This document shows, piece by piece, positions 21,600 to 32,619 of a stretch of 64,000 bases of DNA. The notes under the pieces are model-generated. The model worked only from the letters and a program-made list of their open reading frames with translations. It did not search any database and was not told the DNA's origin. Every line of letters begins with the position of its first letter. The first letter of the stretch is position 1. This stretch comes from Phymatolithon calcareum (Eukaryota; Rhodophyta; Florideophyceae; Hapalidiales), in NCBI GenBank assembly GCA_977006965.1, contig OZ345377.1, forward strand, positions 1 to 64,000, given 5' to 3'. Made by a program: the position numbers and the translations under genes.

Positions 21600-23260
21600 T
21601 ACCGGACGACGGAGATGTTGCGAACAGGTTTCGCCGTATTGTACAACCAAGATTTTCGAGACAAGCTAATTCTTTGTGGCCGCTCTCTTTTCATCTGTGT
21701 TGAAACGTCAGCCCACAAGTCATCTATCACGAATACTAGTGTCGAGAACCCGGCGGTGATCATCATCATGGCGCTATGTTAATGGACGCTATAGCATGGC
21801 TATGACAACGATGGTCGAGATGAAGTATCGGTGTTTATTCGTTAATGTTTTTGTCACCTTTCGCACTGACCTTAGCAAAGTTTTCGGCTCGGATGTCTCT
21901 ATCCAAACGAATGCTCATGTCTCCACAGATTCCAAAATTTCTCGTGTTGCCGGGTAAGGTGATCCAGTGCGACACGGAGGGATAAAATTGGATAAGTGTA
22001 GAACCGGTCATGGAAGGGGCCGCGATGGGAATGGCCGGATAAGCGTCCTCCAACAATGACAGCTCAGATATGTAGGTTGAATGAAGATGTTTACTTGTTC
22101 GTTGGTCGATATCGATAGTCCATCGTAGATACTCGATGGTCGACAGTCGATGGATAATACTTGTGGGTCGATGAGCCTAAGTACAAAACAGGGGCAACAC
22201 ACTAGATTGAAGATGACCCACCATGGGCAAGTAAGCGGACACCCATACGGGGATGTCAGATAGATTACAAAACTAACACGGCTCACGGTAAGCGACGGAG
22301 AATGTATAGAGTACTGGCCGGTAAATCTTGCGGCGACAAGGAAAGAGAAAAGGAGAAAACAATGATGAGATGGGACCTCGATGCTCACGCACGCGCAGTT
22401 CGCGTGTGAGGAGCTCAAGGTAAGTAGGAGAACGAGAACGGTGGCGAGGCTGGAGCTTTCTTGTTTGCGGACGCATTGTTCGCACATGAAATGCTCCTGC
22501 GACAAAGCCGAGAGGAAGGTACGTATTCGTGGTAGCGACAAACGGGGGAGCAGAGAGAGTCTTCTCATACAGCTTGTACAACAAGCAACATAGATGGGCT
22601 TGAGACTTGTGCGGACCAACGCTAACGATATTTCGGCAAATGATATAGTCTCGCGATCTACAATAAGTCTATGTTACTAGATCTGTTAGTTTTGCAGGCA
22701 GCCCAACGCTTGGCATGACGAGTAGGTGCTATCTGAGTAGATCCCAGGGGTGCGCTGCTATCCTTCAATGTCGAGGAATGTGCATTTTCATATGTTCGAC
22801 ATTAGCTCCCGCTTTGAAACGGAGATCGCGCAGGGACTCACTCTTGCTGTAGAACGAGTGACAAGTTCCAAAATATTTGCCCAAACACTCGAACCTGCTC
22901 AAAATCATGTCTTTCGACTGTCTCTCGAATACATTGTTAAGAAGCGAAGAGCAAACACCGCATATGACAAGCAGTCTCACGTTATTTTCTAGACCAACCG
23001 TATTGGCGCTTCACCTTCAAAGCACCTTCTCAATGCGCGAAGCAGGTGTAGTCCCGCAGAATTAAACGTTCCGATATCATAGATTTAACTCATTTTCACG
23101 CATTTCTATCGCGGATATTCACGGCACTTCGCAACAAAAGATAAATCTGGTTAGTCTCATGTACTTCCATTTAAGTTGGAACTAAGGAGTATGCGACTGA
23201 CCATTCTCGCCGACGACAGAATTTTCGTCGCAAATAGTTCTTCAGACTGGAGAAGATGCT
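21600..23260. other. RS interior without a supported gene
   Basis: A 203-codon minus frame at 22008-22619 is Cys/Ser/Leu-rich and lacks recognisable motifs. Short symmetric ATCGAT/TCGA-rich stretches lie at about 22105-22155. Nothing here could be assigned. Confidence 0.35.
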
Positions 23261-23267
23261 GCACGCA

Positions 23268-23832
23268 TGCTCAGTGTCGCGAAATTTCAGTTTCGAGTTT
23301 GATATTGAGACAGGCTAGAGGTACTCGAAAGGAGAAAGTTAGGAGTCGGTTCGAACTTGAACACACGACTGGGGTTACTCGCAATGAGAAAATTAGGAGC
23401 CGGTACCCTACAATTCGTATTCCTAAGATTAGTGGAAAACTCGGTAAAATAAAGAAATACACTAAAAAAATCGTATGCCCGCCTTGCGAATCCCTTGGAT
23501 ATAGTTTTGTGTAAGTACAGGAAAGCTTTCGTGTTCTGGAGTCAATGGCTTCCTTTTGCTTCTGAATTTCACTTCGATCATTACCAGCATTCATCCAGTT
23601 TCCTCTCTCAAGTCTTCTTTATTGTCCCCTCATCTCTTATATCTATTCTCGACGCTCAGTACCGGGCATGTGATTGAAAAGAAATGCATTTACGTATTCA
23701 ATGAAAGTCTATGTCAGCGTTCCGCTTTGCAGTATATTGGAACGATTTCAGTTCAATAAACCATCATGCACAGTAACTCAAGTGGGCAACAACTTTGAAA
23801 GGTCCATTTTTTCGAGGGGAATGTTTCCCGAT
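23268..23832 (-). repeat. RS right inverted repeat
   Basis: The reverse complement matches 18900-19630 closely, including GGATGAATGCTGGTAATGAT and ATTGAATACGTAAATGCATT. It carries the uninterrupted form of the site where a LINE inserted in the 33-kb copy (GACATAGACTTTCATTGAAT on the minus strand, about 23695-23714). Confidence 0.85.
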
Positions 23833-24000
23833 GAGAGGGTTTTTGCTGCTAGGGCAGCGACTCTAAATTGAAATAGGCCTGCGTGCATCCGGCCATAGTA
23901 ACGGGGCTACAAGGGAAGTAGTAACTGAAACGCATCTCCCTTACAGTCTCATGAGTGTTGCTGAGGGCGTTTAATAAAATTCCAAACTTAAAAAAAACTT
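23833..24000 (+). repeat. LINE-A 3' UTR, extremely truncated copy
   Basis: Only the last ~165 bp of LINE-A is present: GAGAGGGTTTTTGCTGC, stem-loop 23845-23858, CATCTCCCTTACAGTCTCAT, then GGCGTTTAATAAAATTCC and an A-run. It cuts the outer end of the RS right repeat. Confidence 0.8.
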
Positions 24001-24149
24001 CTCAAATTTGAGAAATACTATTTCAGCACAGAGATCATTTTATCGATACGGCGAATCTGCTTAGCAATCCACTTTGATCATGATTAATGGAAACCTATTA
24101 TATTGAAACGGGGATCACTTAAAGAGTGTTGAGTACAAAGGCATGCGGA

Positions 24150-24700
24150 AACAGTCTTGTGTGAAGAATTTTGGAAATGTTCTAGAGTTCTCAAAGCCAA
24201 TTTTGCTGCAATTCATTCCGAACACGACATGCGTCCTATTTGGAGACAGATGAATTCGTTATGACTCTCCACAGCATCGCCTTTGTTGCTATGACGGTAT
24301 TTCACGCGATTTCTTTGTTGGAAATAAGACAATCTTTTGTAACTCAAACTCTACTTTTTTGCAATTGCTTCTCTAATTGGAAAGTATCTGTTGGAGCTCA
24401 GCGGTTACATTGTTTCTGTATTGATAGCGACTTAAGGTTTGGATTGGACATTGGCTGCTACCGAATGTAGGAGGGAGAGCTCGAATACCGACATTTCCTC
24501 GAGTTTCCTCACCCTGTCGGCGACTCTGCGTCTTCTCCCACAGATGGAAATTGCGTACGTGGAAGACTTTGAAGCGCACTTCATTGTCAAACTTGCGCGC
24601 TTTCTATCCATACAGTTGCTGATGGACCATATATCTAATAAAATACCACTTTAGGAGCCTGTTCTCCGTGACTAGGAACACGCCCTCAAGCACTACGTTG
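24150..24700. repeat. P block, inverted copy at 31640-32180
   Basis: The plus-strand frame ETDEFVMTLHSIAFVAM through LGIGCYRM-like ends is readable here (24240-24470) and on the minus strand at 31881-32183. The opposite strand also has conserved peptides (TFGSSQCPIQTLSRYQYRNN here, TFGSNQCPVQTLSRYKCRNS there). Which strand codes, if either, cannot be decided. Confidence 0.7.
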
Positions 24701-24775
24701 TAGAGTTTCACAATCTCGCACATGCGTTGTTTAAAAAGCTCATTGAAAAATTGTAGTGACGTCTTGTCCACCATC

Positions 24776-25678
24776 CGAGAATTGCGTTGCGCCGCCTCCA
24801 ATACGTGACAAAGCATGGAGCCCAACAACAAGATCCCTGTGCTGTGCAGAAAGTTGACGCACAACAACAAATTTCTCGGAATGTCAGTATTGACGACACA
24901 GCACATTGAAATGGAAGCGACGGAAACAAAAGCGTGTACAAGACGAGAAAGGCAAATTAAAGCGTCATTCGTGGGCCAAAGTAGTCATTCAATCGATTTA
25001 ATCTGGGCCGATATGGAGGATCCCATCAATGCTCGAAAACGTCCTGCTGCAGCAACGCCTTCAGCAAAACACGACCATGAAAGGCATACGCATCAGTGAG
25101 AACCCCAACATGAATTAGATGCTACACATCAATGCCAGCACTCAAATCGATACGGTAGCAGTTGCAACCACTGGGGTAGGCTTTGCAGCTGCGAGTGCTC
25201 ATGGAACAAAAAAGACCACGAAAGTTTTTTTTCCACATCTAATTTTTGAGAATATAGAAATACACTTTCTTCTCATCGGGACATTGTATGACATATATAC
25301 GTAGATTTTCGTCCCGATGAGAAATCTCGCCCGAAATTTGGACCATTTTCGATACCATATGTGAAAAGGTTCTACCTTCACAGAAAATTAAAAAATTGGG
25401 ACGACATTTTGCAAGTGTCAGATATCCTTCTGCTCATCGAGACAGGTTTAATAAATCTTGTCCCGATGAGATTAACAGAATAAGACTTTCTCATGGAAAT
25501 CGATCTCATTTGCTGTTATTCATCTTGTACCGCATCTGAGGGTACGATAGCACGAGCCAGGGGACGACTCCTTCAATCATCTGTGCGGCGCAGTCGGGGA
25601 CTGTACGAGTACTGCGGGACGCCGGGATTTCCTACTCACCATTGCGGATGTGCTCTCTGTCCGTCATTTTTGGTGCGT
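24776..25678 (+). repeat. left arm of large fold-back repeat
   Basis: It pairs with 26187-27101 in inverted orientation along about 0.9 kb with indels. Landmarks are GCGCCGCCTCCAATAC, GAGAAA/GGCAAATTAAAGCG, CTGAGGGTACGATAGCACGA and the inner end CATTTTTGGTGC. It contains two nested hairpins with arms CTCATCGGGAC/GTCCCGATGAG (25271-25320) and CTCATCGAGAC/GTCCCGATGAG (25434-25471). Confidence 0.9.
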
Positions 25679-26186
25679 CTCTACATGAACCGCATGAGCG
25701 GCACTAGAATATGACGCATAGTAGAATTGAAAACATAGTGCACCGCGAGCGAGAATACCGAAATAACAACGAGCATACACATATGAAAGCCGAGAAACGC
25801 AAAGTAATGCGCCATTCGACTCCCAAGATACTCCTTCAACCTCGTGAAACTAATCCGTTGGAACGGATCCCACCACCGCTCATAAACCACATGTCGCAGC
25901 AACATCTCACGCACAGCGCGATCGTGAACAGGATACGTATCCCTCAAAACATCCTCGTACAGCAGGTTATCAACATCAATGGCAAGACCCTATGGAGCAG
26001 TGCTCCCAAGCAAGTCATCCTTAATCCCTCCGCCGGAATGTAGTGTCCATGATATGCATGATTGATATAACAGCGCGAACGCCCATCCTCGAACTTGAAA
26101 TAGCTGCCGCCGAATCGCCGACTGAGCTGGCTCAATGCCGCAATCTTCCGCACGTTCTCGTCTCGTACCCTCACACAGTGCGACAT
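25679..26186 (-). other. unique spacer of the fold-back repeat with a membrane-like ORF
   Basis: The minus frame 25681-25947 has a charged stretch HDRAVREMLLRHVVYERWWD followed by a hydrophobic segment (FAFLGFHMCMLVVISVFSL). Another minus frame continues from the right arm (SRRFGGSYFKFEDGRSRCYI). A channel-like membrane protein is one possibility, but I cannot support a family, and the arms break any long gene. Confidence 0.4.
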
Positions 26187-27101
26187 GCACCAAAAATGAA
26201 AGGGAGAGAGGACATCCATGATGGTGAGTAGGCAATCCCGGCGTCGCGCAGTTCTCGTACAGTCGCCGACGGCGCTGCATAGATAATTGAAGGAGTCGTA
26301 CCTGGCTCGTGCTATCGTACCCTCAGATGCGGTACGCGATGAATGACAGCAAATGAGATCGATATCCATGAGAATGTCTTATTCTGTTAATCTCATCGGG
26401 ACAAGATTTATTAAACCTGTCTCGATGAGCAGAAGGATATCTGACACTTGCAAAATGTCGTCCCAATTTTTTAATTTTCTGTGAAGGTAGAACCTTTTCA
26501 CATATGATATATGATATCGAAAATGGTCCAAACTTCGGGCAAGATTTCTCATCGGGACCTATATCTACGTATATATGTCATATAATGTCCGGATGAGAAG
26601 AAAATGTATTTCTATATTTTCAAAAATTACATGTGAAAATAAACTTTCCTAGTACAGTACTTTTCTATTCCATGAGCACTCGCAGCTGCAAACCCTTCCC
26701 CAATGGTTTTAATTGCCACCCCATCGATTGAGGTGCTAGCATTTATATGTAACATCTAATGCATGTTGGGACTCTCACAGATGCGTATACCGTTCATTAT
26801 CGCAGAAGGCGTTGGTGCAGCAGGAAGTTTTCGAGCATTGATGGGATCCTTAATATTAGTTCAGTTTAACTCGATTGAATGACTACTTTGGTCCGCAAAT
26901 GACGCTTTAATTTGCGTTTCTCGTCTTGTACACGCGTTTGGTTGTGGGTATGTCCGTCGCTTCCACTGCGATGTGCTGTATCGTCAATACCAACATTCCG
27001 AGAAATTTGCTGCTGTGCGTCCACTTTCTGTACAGCACATGGCTCTTGCTTATAGCTCCATGCTTTGTCAAGTATTGGAGGCGGCGCAAAGCAATTCTCA
27101 T
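26187..27101 (-). repeat. right arm of large fold-back repeat
   Basis: This is the inverted copy of 24776-25678. Nested hairpins recur at 26391-26428 and 26551-26599. The outer 180 bp (about 26920-27101) is also similar to 31450-31575, so the arm end belongs to a wider repeat family (Q block). Confidence 0.9.
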
Positions 27102-27544
27102 TGTGCAATGGGGCACCGTTGATTTTTTACGATGACTCACACAATGACGTTCGCCCGCAGTATATTGGAGCTCCGCGCTTAGGGTTCTATTTACAGAACT
27201 GTATCGTCCCGCTCGAACATCTTTCTCAAAATCCTACCAAGTACGAGACCGATTCCAAATCTAGCGCGCATGCCATGGATACGGTAATTGGGTTCATCAG
27301 CCGTCGCTTCAGCGAGGACTTTGAGTTTCAACTGGACGATGATGCCACGGAGACCGTTTTTGGCGAAACCTTTGTTCTTTTCCGTATTACGACAAGAAGC
27401 AGTTGCGTCGTCGACTTTTTCTCTCCAAGTGCTAGAATTTGCTGGCCTAGAAAAAAGAAAAACAATGGTCCAAATGAGGAGAAAGAAATCAAGTCACAGA
27501 GCTCTGCAATACACCTTGCATGTTTTCGGCCTATCTACTTTTGA
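27065..27544 (+). CDS. hypothetical ORF, 159 codons
   Basis: The frame begins inside the fold-back arm and runs out of it. From residue ~30 it has a plausible protein composition (IGAPRLGFYLQNCIVPLEHL, GFISRRFSEDFEFQLDDD). No domain was recognised. The true start is unknown; the part beyond 27101 is the credible portion. Confidence 0.4.
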   Translation: MSSIGGGAKQFSLCNGAPLIFYDDSHNDVRPQYIGAPRLGFYLQNCIVPLEHLSQNPTKYETDSKSSAHAMDTVIGFISRRFSEDFEFQLDDDATETVFGETFVLFRITTRSSCVVDFFSPSARICWPRKKKNNGPNEEKEIKSQSSAIHLACFRPIYF

Positions 27545-27807
27545 AGACGAGTGGACAAATTTTAGTCAGCTTCCACTTGTATGGTTCACGATTCCTATGC
27601 GCATTACTATGAATATTTAAACCTTTTCCCGACACTTTTTCTCCGCACCATAGCTTTTTTACAATTTTATCAAAGCTATGATTACCTCGATTTCTTCACT
27701 CGCCAAAAACAAAGATACAACTTGTTTTTAAAGACAGAAACAAAAAGCGGAAGATTTGAAATGTAGGCTCTTGACGCATTTTAGCCTCTTTTGTACGAAA
27801 TAATGCT

Positions 27808-28170
27808 CTACGTAATCATCTGAAAGTACTTTTCAAGCGAAGGAATCATCTCGATTACCCATTGAAATGCTCGCACAAGTCCACGTTTTTTTCGCAGCGG
27901 TCCGCTAGAATCAACTTCGACTATTTTTAAATCTCTTTCATCCCCTTCATCAAGCCATACACTTTGGACGACACGTGCGGGCGTAATTCCATTGACGGCA
28001 AGCCCCATTGTATGTTGAAGTTGCAGTCCTGCCGATTTGTGCACTAGGGTTGTAGTTTCACCAATGTCCTCTAATTGTAGCCAATTCTCTCCACACAACG
28101 TTTCTGTGCACGAGAACGACCGATACATCGGCTTCAACCAATCGGTTGAAGCCGATATATCGATGTTCAC
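27808..28170 (-). CDS. hypothetical protein, 120 codons
   Basis: An open minus frame with acidic, mixed composition (GLAVNGITPARVVQSVWLDE, RDLKIVEVDSSG). There is no recognised domain. It might be a single-exon gene or a 3' exon, since the minus frame 28192-28404 lies just upstream. The first codons overlap a strong hairpin (28121-28162). Confidence 0.4.
   Translation of the reverse strand: MNIDISASTDWLKPMYRSFSCTETLCGENWLQLEDIGETTTLVHKSAGLQLQHTMGLAVNGITPARVVQSVWLDEGDERDLKIVEVDSSGPLRKKRGLVRAFQWVIEMIPSLEKYFQMIT
28121..28162. other. 42-nt hairpin
   Basis: Arms of 19 positions with one mismatch (core ATCGGCTTCAACC/GGTTGAAGCCGAT) surround an AATC loop. Confidence 0.9.
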
Positions 28171-28685
28171 TTTCGACTTACAGCAATTTTTCTAAATGCA
28201 GCTTTCCAGAAAATGCGGTATGACAGCCCCGATGCTCTTTTCTCTGTTTAGCTCTCCCCTGCCATTACAATCAACAAACGTTTCTATTCTAAGATGTCTC
28301 GATTTGAGATGCAATTGGCTGTGGACATGTCCGCAACCTATTCTTGTAGCAACAAGCTCGCAGGAAAGCTCTTTCCACTTGGCCAGGCACCGAACGGCTG
28401 GCATTTAACGGATACGTGACGAACATTAGACGTCATGACAGTGAATAATGACTACTATACATGAGCTTGTACGAAAGCAGCCCCAAAAGGACAAGAGCTA
28501 CAGACTTTTTAAAGATGCATGAAGACTCGAAGATGTAGCGCAGTGAGCCTCATTTTTAACTTAAGGAGTTCTTGTAGCTCTGCTCACACCAGAGAGAATG
28601 AGAAGATCTCATAGAAACCTTGGTTGAAGCATAATCTTTGTGCACTTATCGAAGGAATAGATCTGAGCGTTAAAAGGTTGTTGTT

Positions 28686-29117
28686 ATGCTAAGAAATCTT
28701 GATGTCGAGATCGGGGATCCAATTTTCGGTGTGGAAGGCATGTTTCAAGGACAACCACAGCCACGCGGCTTCCACAGTGGATTTTTAGAAGTTGTGGACC
28801 AGAGCAGTGAGCAGAGGCCCGGGTACTGGTTCGAAGCTGAAGAGCGCAACAAAAGCTTTCTGAACAAGTGCAATCAGTGGATCGAACGCTCTGGAGTCTG
28901 CAGTATGGATGAAGCGGAAGCTACTGTATGGTTGAAGAAAAGCTCTGACCTCGTGGGCAAAATTGGCTCCCCCCTGTATGTGTCTGGAGAAGTTCCTCCG
29001 CGAGGGACGCTAATTGGCGTAATGCAATTCCATGACTCAAATTGTGGGCGCCGCACAATAATGTTTGTCGGCCCTGAAGACCTTTCAGTTCCCGGATACG
29101 TAATTTGGAGGATTTAG
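28686..29117 (+). CDS. hypothetical protein, 143 codons
   Basis: A clean frame starting ATG with evenly mixed composition. The segment VGKIGSPLYV...GTLIGVMQF resembles the region around the active serine of trypsin-like proteases (GDSGSPL..G.LIGV), but the catalytic GDSG pattern is not kept, so this is only a hint. No signal peptide is visible. It lies in an otherwise repeat-filled area. Confidence 0.45.
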   Translation: MLRNLDVEIGDPIFGVEGMFQGQPQPRGFHSGFLEVVDQSSEQRPGYWFEAEERNKSFLNKCNQWIERSGVCSMDEAEATVWLKKSSDLVGKIGSPLYVSGEVPPRGTLIGVMQFHDSNCGRRTIMFVGPEDLSVPGYVIWRI

Positions 29118-29192
29118 TGAGAATGTATCATGTGTGCCAACTGGAGGAAAGTCGGCACCTTTCTAGTGTCATTATACTAGCATCGAGCTTTG

Positions 29193-30288
29193 TCAGTTAC
29201 CATATTCCGAATTGCATAGTATCACGTCAATGGCTCGCGCCAATTCATTCTGTTCGGCGGGGGTCCATGTGGGCTTCTTCAGGGTTCTGCTGAGTGTACC
29301 AATTGCCCATGCTCCTTGACTACCCATTTCTTCAAGCAGCTTCGCGGGGTTCCTAGGGAAGTGACCTAAAAACCATCTTGCGAAAAGAATCCTGTGTCTG
29401 CCTTCTTTCATCCTCATTGCCTTGGGTGGAAGACCCTTCTTGGAGAACGTTCTTTTTCTTGCGCGGCGTTCTTCTTGTTTCTTCCAGACTCGTCGGAGGC
29501 ATGGCTTGTCTTGAAGGTCAGCTGCTGTGTTCGCTTCTTGGATGCAGTCAAGTGTTTCGAGTTCGTGCTCTGCCCCGGCATCATCGATCTCTTCTACTAC
29601 CTTGCCCAATCTTTGTCTTAACTTGGAGTGTAGGTGTTGGCGGCGGAACTCCCACGGCTCTATTTGGCAAAGCTTCAATAGTCTTCTCCAATGCCACGCT
29701 CTCCGTTTGCACTGCTGCTGTCGATACTCGGATTGTATCAGGAGTTATGTGTGCAGCGTACTCATACACTAGCCTGATAATGGCTTTGAAGAGCTTGGTG
29801 TTCTTTTCAGTGCTGTACCCTCTGTTTGTCATGCCTAGGGAGCTCATCAGTCGCACCTTAGCGCTCGCACTTTTGCCTCACTCCAGAAGCCTGTCGTCAC
29901 GTATTACGGTCTCATCAATAGACGTACCAAGGCATTCTGCTGTGTGTCTTATTTGGACTTACTCGTTCGACAGCAGAAGCGGTCTTCTGGTTCTCTTCTT
30001 GGGAAGTATGACTGAGCACTTTCGGGTCGACCAAGTCATTCGATACATACATGCCCATTCTGTGCATTCATTGAGCATCTCTTGAAGCTCGTCTTCGTGT
30101 CTTGCCATTAGTATAACGTCGCCCGCGAACATATTTAAACGAAGATTAGCACTTGAATCGTTGAAGTTCAGAGCAGTTACCCTCTCTGCTAAGGTGTTCA
30201 TAAGGATGTTAAACAATGTTGGGCTAATGGGAGATCCTTGGAGGACATCGCGTTCGCTTGTTCCTCGCGTTCTTCTCATATCGCTCAT
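29193..30288 (-). pseudogene. third LINE lineage: reverse transcriptase to C-terminus
   Basis: The minus frame 29959-30288 has motif B (LQGSPISPTLFNILMNTLAE) and motif C as FAGD rather than F/YADD, so one catalytic Asp is lost. 29581-29856 continues with YEYAAHITPDTIRVS, equivalent to the WEYA.HLTPW thumb block. 29193-29678 gives the C-terminal region (ARKRTFSKKGLPP, RHRILFARWFLGHFPRNP). The protein is clearly diverged from LINE-A and LINE-B. Frameshifts join the pieces. Confidence 0.75.
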
Positions 30289-30667
30289 AACCCTGCAGTT
30301 CTCGGATACGAAGATTTATAACGCATCGCCACGATGCAGAGAAAACACATCTTTTAAGGGCATTCCTTGTATTGGTACAACCTTTAATGGTTCTCATTGC
30401 AGAACAGGTGGATATAAAATGGTTTAAGTCGAAGGCTCAGGACTGAAACGACGGTAGAAGCTGGGAGCAGAATATGCCGAGGAAAGACAATATTTTGTGG
30501 AACCGACGTCGGGCATAGGAGAGTGTGCCCACCCTATCTCTCTCCTTCTTGCTCATGGTTTCCACTTCTCGAGGCACAGCCGCAAACACGTTCTTCTGCA
30601 AGAAAAAAGAAATCCGAACTTCCACCTTTGAGGACTGTACCCTCGCAGCTTCCTTTACCACTAGAAA

Positions 30668-31105
30668 TTGTTATTCGAAGGTAGCGAGGTCCTCGGCCAA
30701 GAAGTGCTGGTGCCGCCTGTAGAACCGAAATCGTTCAACCCTCTTGAAGGACTTCGTCTTAGAACTGGGTGCAGAGATGCGGACTTCATAAATGCCGACC
30801 AGAGGACTGCAATGGAAGCAGTCTGGCGCCGGGACTCTGATTTTGCAGATATTCTCGCCACTGGAGGAAGTAAGAGGGCAATTGTCCAAGATGCATTGTG
30901 TTTCGAAGACAATATCACCGTATGGATATCACCCCTCAAAGATCTTCTATTTTACACTTTTCGGTTTGACTTCGGTGTTTTTGTCAGATTTTCAGATAGA
31001 CAAGTGCGACAAGACGATTTGGCTAATGGTCTCTCTGAAAGATTTTTGCGCGGAGACCTTTTTGATAATGCGATCAGCAGCTTGAAAAGAATCAACAAAG
31101 CTTAA
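30668..31105 (+). pseudogene. RecQ-like superfamily 2 helicase fragment, broken Walker A
   Basis: Residues ~35-100 read DQRTAMEAVWRRDSDFADIL, ATGGSKRAIVQDAL and ITVWISPLKDLL, the order of motif 0/Q, motif I and motif Ia in RecQ-type helicases. Motif I is TGGSKR instead of TGGGKS, so ATP binding should be lost. Homology fades after motif Ia. It is probably part of a decayed mobile element or a telomere-linked type helicase; the source is unknown. Confidence 0.55.
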
Positions 31106-31439
31106 AAAATAGTGGTCGCCGAGGCGCACTTGATCTCGAGGTCCGATAAATTTCGCTCGTGTATGACGATGATGCGAAAATTTTCTCCTCCAGGCAGCTA
31201 GTTTCCAATAGTTGTGCTAGCTGCCACAGCACCGCCAGAGCCACTTCAATGTATGCTCAGAACGACTGGGTGCCGTCTGGAAGACATGCAAGTGATTCAT
31301 GGAGAAGTGGAGAAAAGCAATCTTCGTCTTCAATTGACTAATATAAACAGCTGAACCAGCCAAGATCTGGAAGCGGAGAATATACAGAGAGTGCGGAAAA
31401 TAGCACGTCAGCCGCGTTGTGAAGAGATAAATTTTGAAA

Positions 31440-32190
31440 GCCTGTTTTTATTGTTGTACCGACCGCAATACTTGACAAAGCGTGGAGCCCAAAGCAAGAG
31501 CATTGTGCTATACAGAAAGCGGACGCACAACAGCAAATTTCTCGAAATGTCGGTATTGAGGATACAGAACACGGTGGACTAAATGCGACTATTATTTTTC
31601 TATTAGCATTTTAAATATCGCCTGTGCGCGATAATGAACCACTACACTTTAGTGTTTGAGGGCGTGTTCTTAGTCACGGAAAACAGGCTCTTAACGTGGT
31701 GTTTTATGAGAGAAACCGGCCATGAACAATTCTGTCCGTAGAAAGTGCGGCATAAGAATGGGTACAGCAGAAGTTTGAGGAGAAGTCTTCTATGTACGAG
31801 ATTCCAGCAGTGGGAGAAGACGACGAGTCTCCATCGGGGTGAGAAAAATGGAGGCAATGTCTGTTGTCGAGCTCTCCGTCCTACATTCGGTAGCAACCAA
31901 TGCCCAGTCCAAACCTTGAGTCGCTATAAATGCAGAAATAGTGTAACCGCTGAGCTACTTTCCAACCACAGAAGCAAGTGCAAAAAAGTAGAGTTTGACT
32001 TACAAAAGATTGTCCTATTGCCAACAAAGAAATCTCGTGAAAAACGTTCATAGCAACAAAGACAATGCTGTAGAGAGTCAAAACGAATTCATCTGTCTCC
32101 GAATGGCGACCAGGAATAGTACGCATGTCTTGCTCCGAATATATAGCAGCAGAATTGGCTTTCAAAACTCTACAACATTTCAAAACTTAG
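31440..32190. repeat. Q and P blocks in rearranged orientation
   Basis: 31450-31575 matches 24776-24906 in the same orientation (GACAAAGCGTGGAGCCCAA). 31640-32180 matches 24150-24700 inverted (GAGGGCGTGTTCTTAGTCAC). So the P block is flipped relative to Q between the loci. Confidence 0.75.
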
Positions 32191-32619
32191 GCTTCCAGTA
32201 ATCATGGTCAGAATGGATTACTCATATGGCGCGCGTAGGACCACTTTTCCAAGTGTGAAGATTTAGCAGGTTCGCCGTAAAATTTGAATGATCTCTGTGC
32301 TCAAATTGCCGCCCGTTCCGCACAAAAAACAGTTTTGGCTTCCGTGTTTTCAATCTCTCCTTTTGCGTATGATGACGGTGTAATAGCTCCGCGATATCAA
32401 TGGCTTTCCATGAGCCTTCGAACTTCGGCGTCCGCGAAATCCTGACGGGCGCAGACTGAATTACTCCACTGCAGTACACAAGACCCATTCATTCCTGGCG
32501 CTGCCGAGCGCGTACGAGCTCTGTGTCGACAGCGCTGTGGAAACGTATCGCTGCAGAACGTTGGAAAAGAATCCCATTTTCTTCAATGATTATTTGCAAC
32601 ACACCCAATCCCGCAGTCT

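Larger units (their letters stand above)
18510..23832. mobile_element. RS composite element with long terminal inverted repeats
   Basis: The left part (18510-19680) matches 32620-34160. Its portion 18900-19630 is inverted at 23268-23832. The interior holds a LINE fragment (20094-21036) and the S segment (21053-21590), and S also follows the R repeat in the second copy at 34271-34680. The shared order R-S, with R inverted at the far end in both loci (23268-23832 and 34690-34790), argues for one element with long inverted ends. No transposase was recognised. Outer borders are uncertain because the right end is cut by a LINE-A tail at 23833. Confidence 0.6.

Noticed and set aside
22008-22619. 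203-codon minus-strand ORF
   Set aside because: Biased Cys/Ser/Leu composition, no motif, no related copy; probably chance.
25681-25947. TRP-type ion channel fragment
   Set aside because: Only one hydrophobic segment with a charged stretch before it; not enough to name a family.
28686-29117. Firm call of a trypsin-like protease
   Set aside because: The GxxGSPL..GTLIGV pattern is suggestive, but the catalytic GDSG context and other triad residues are not visible.
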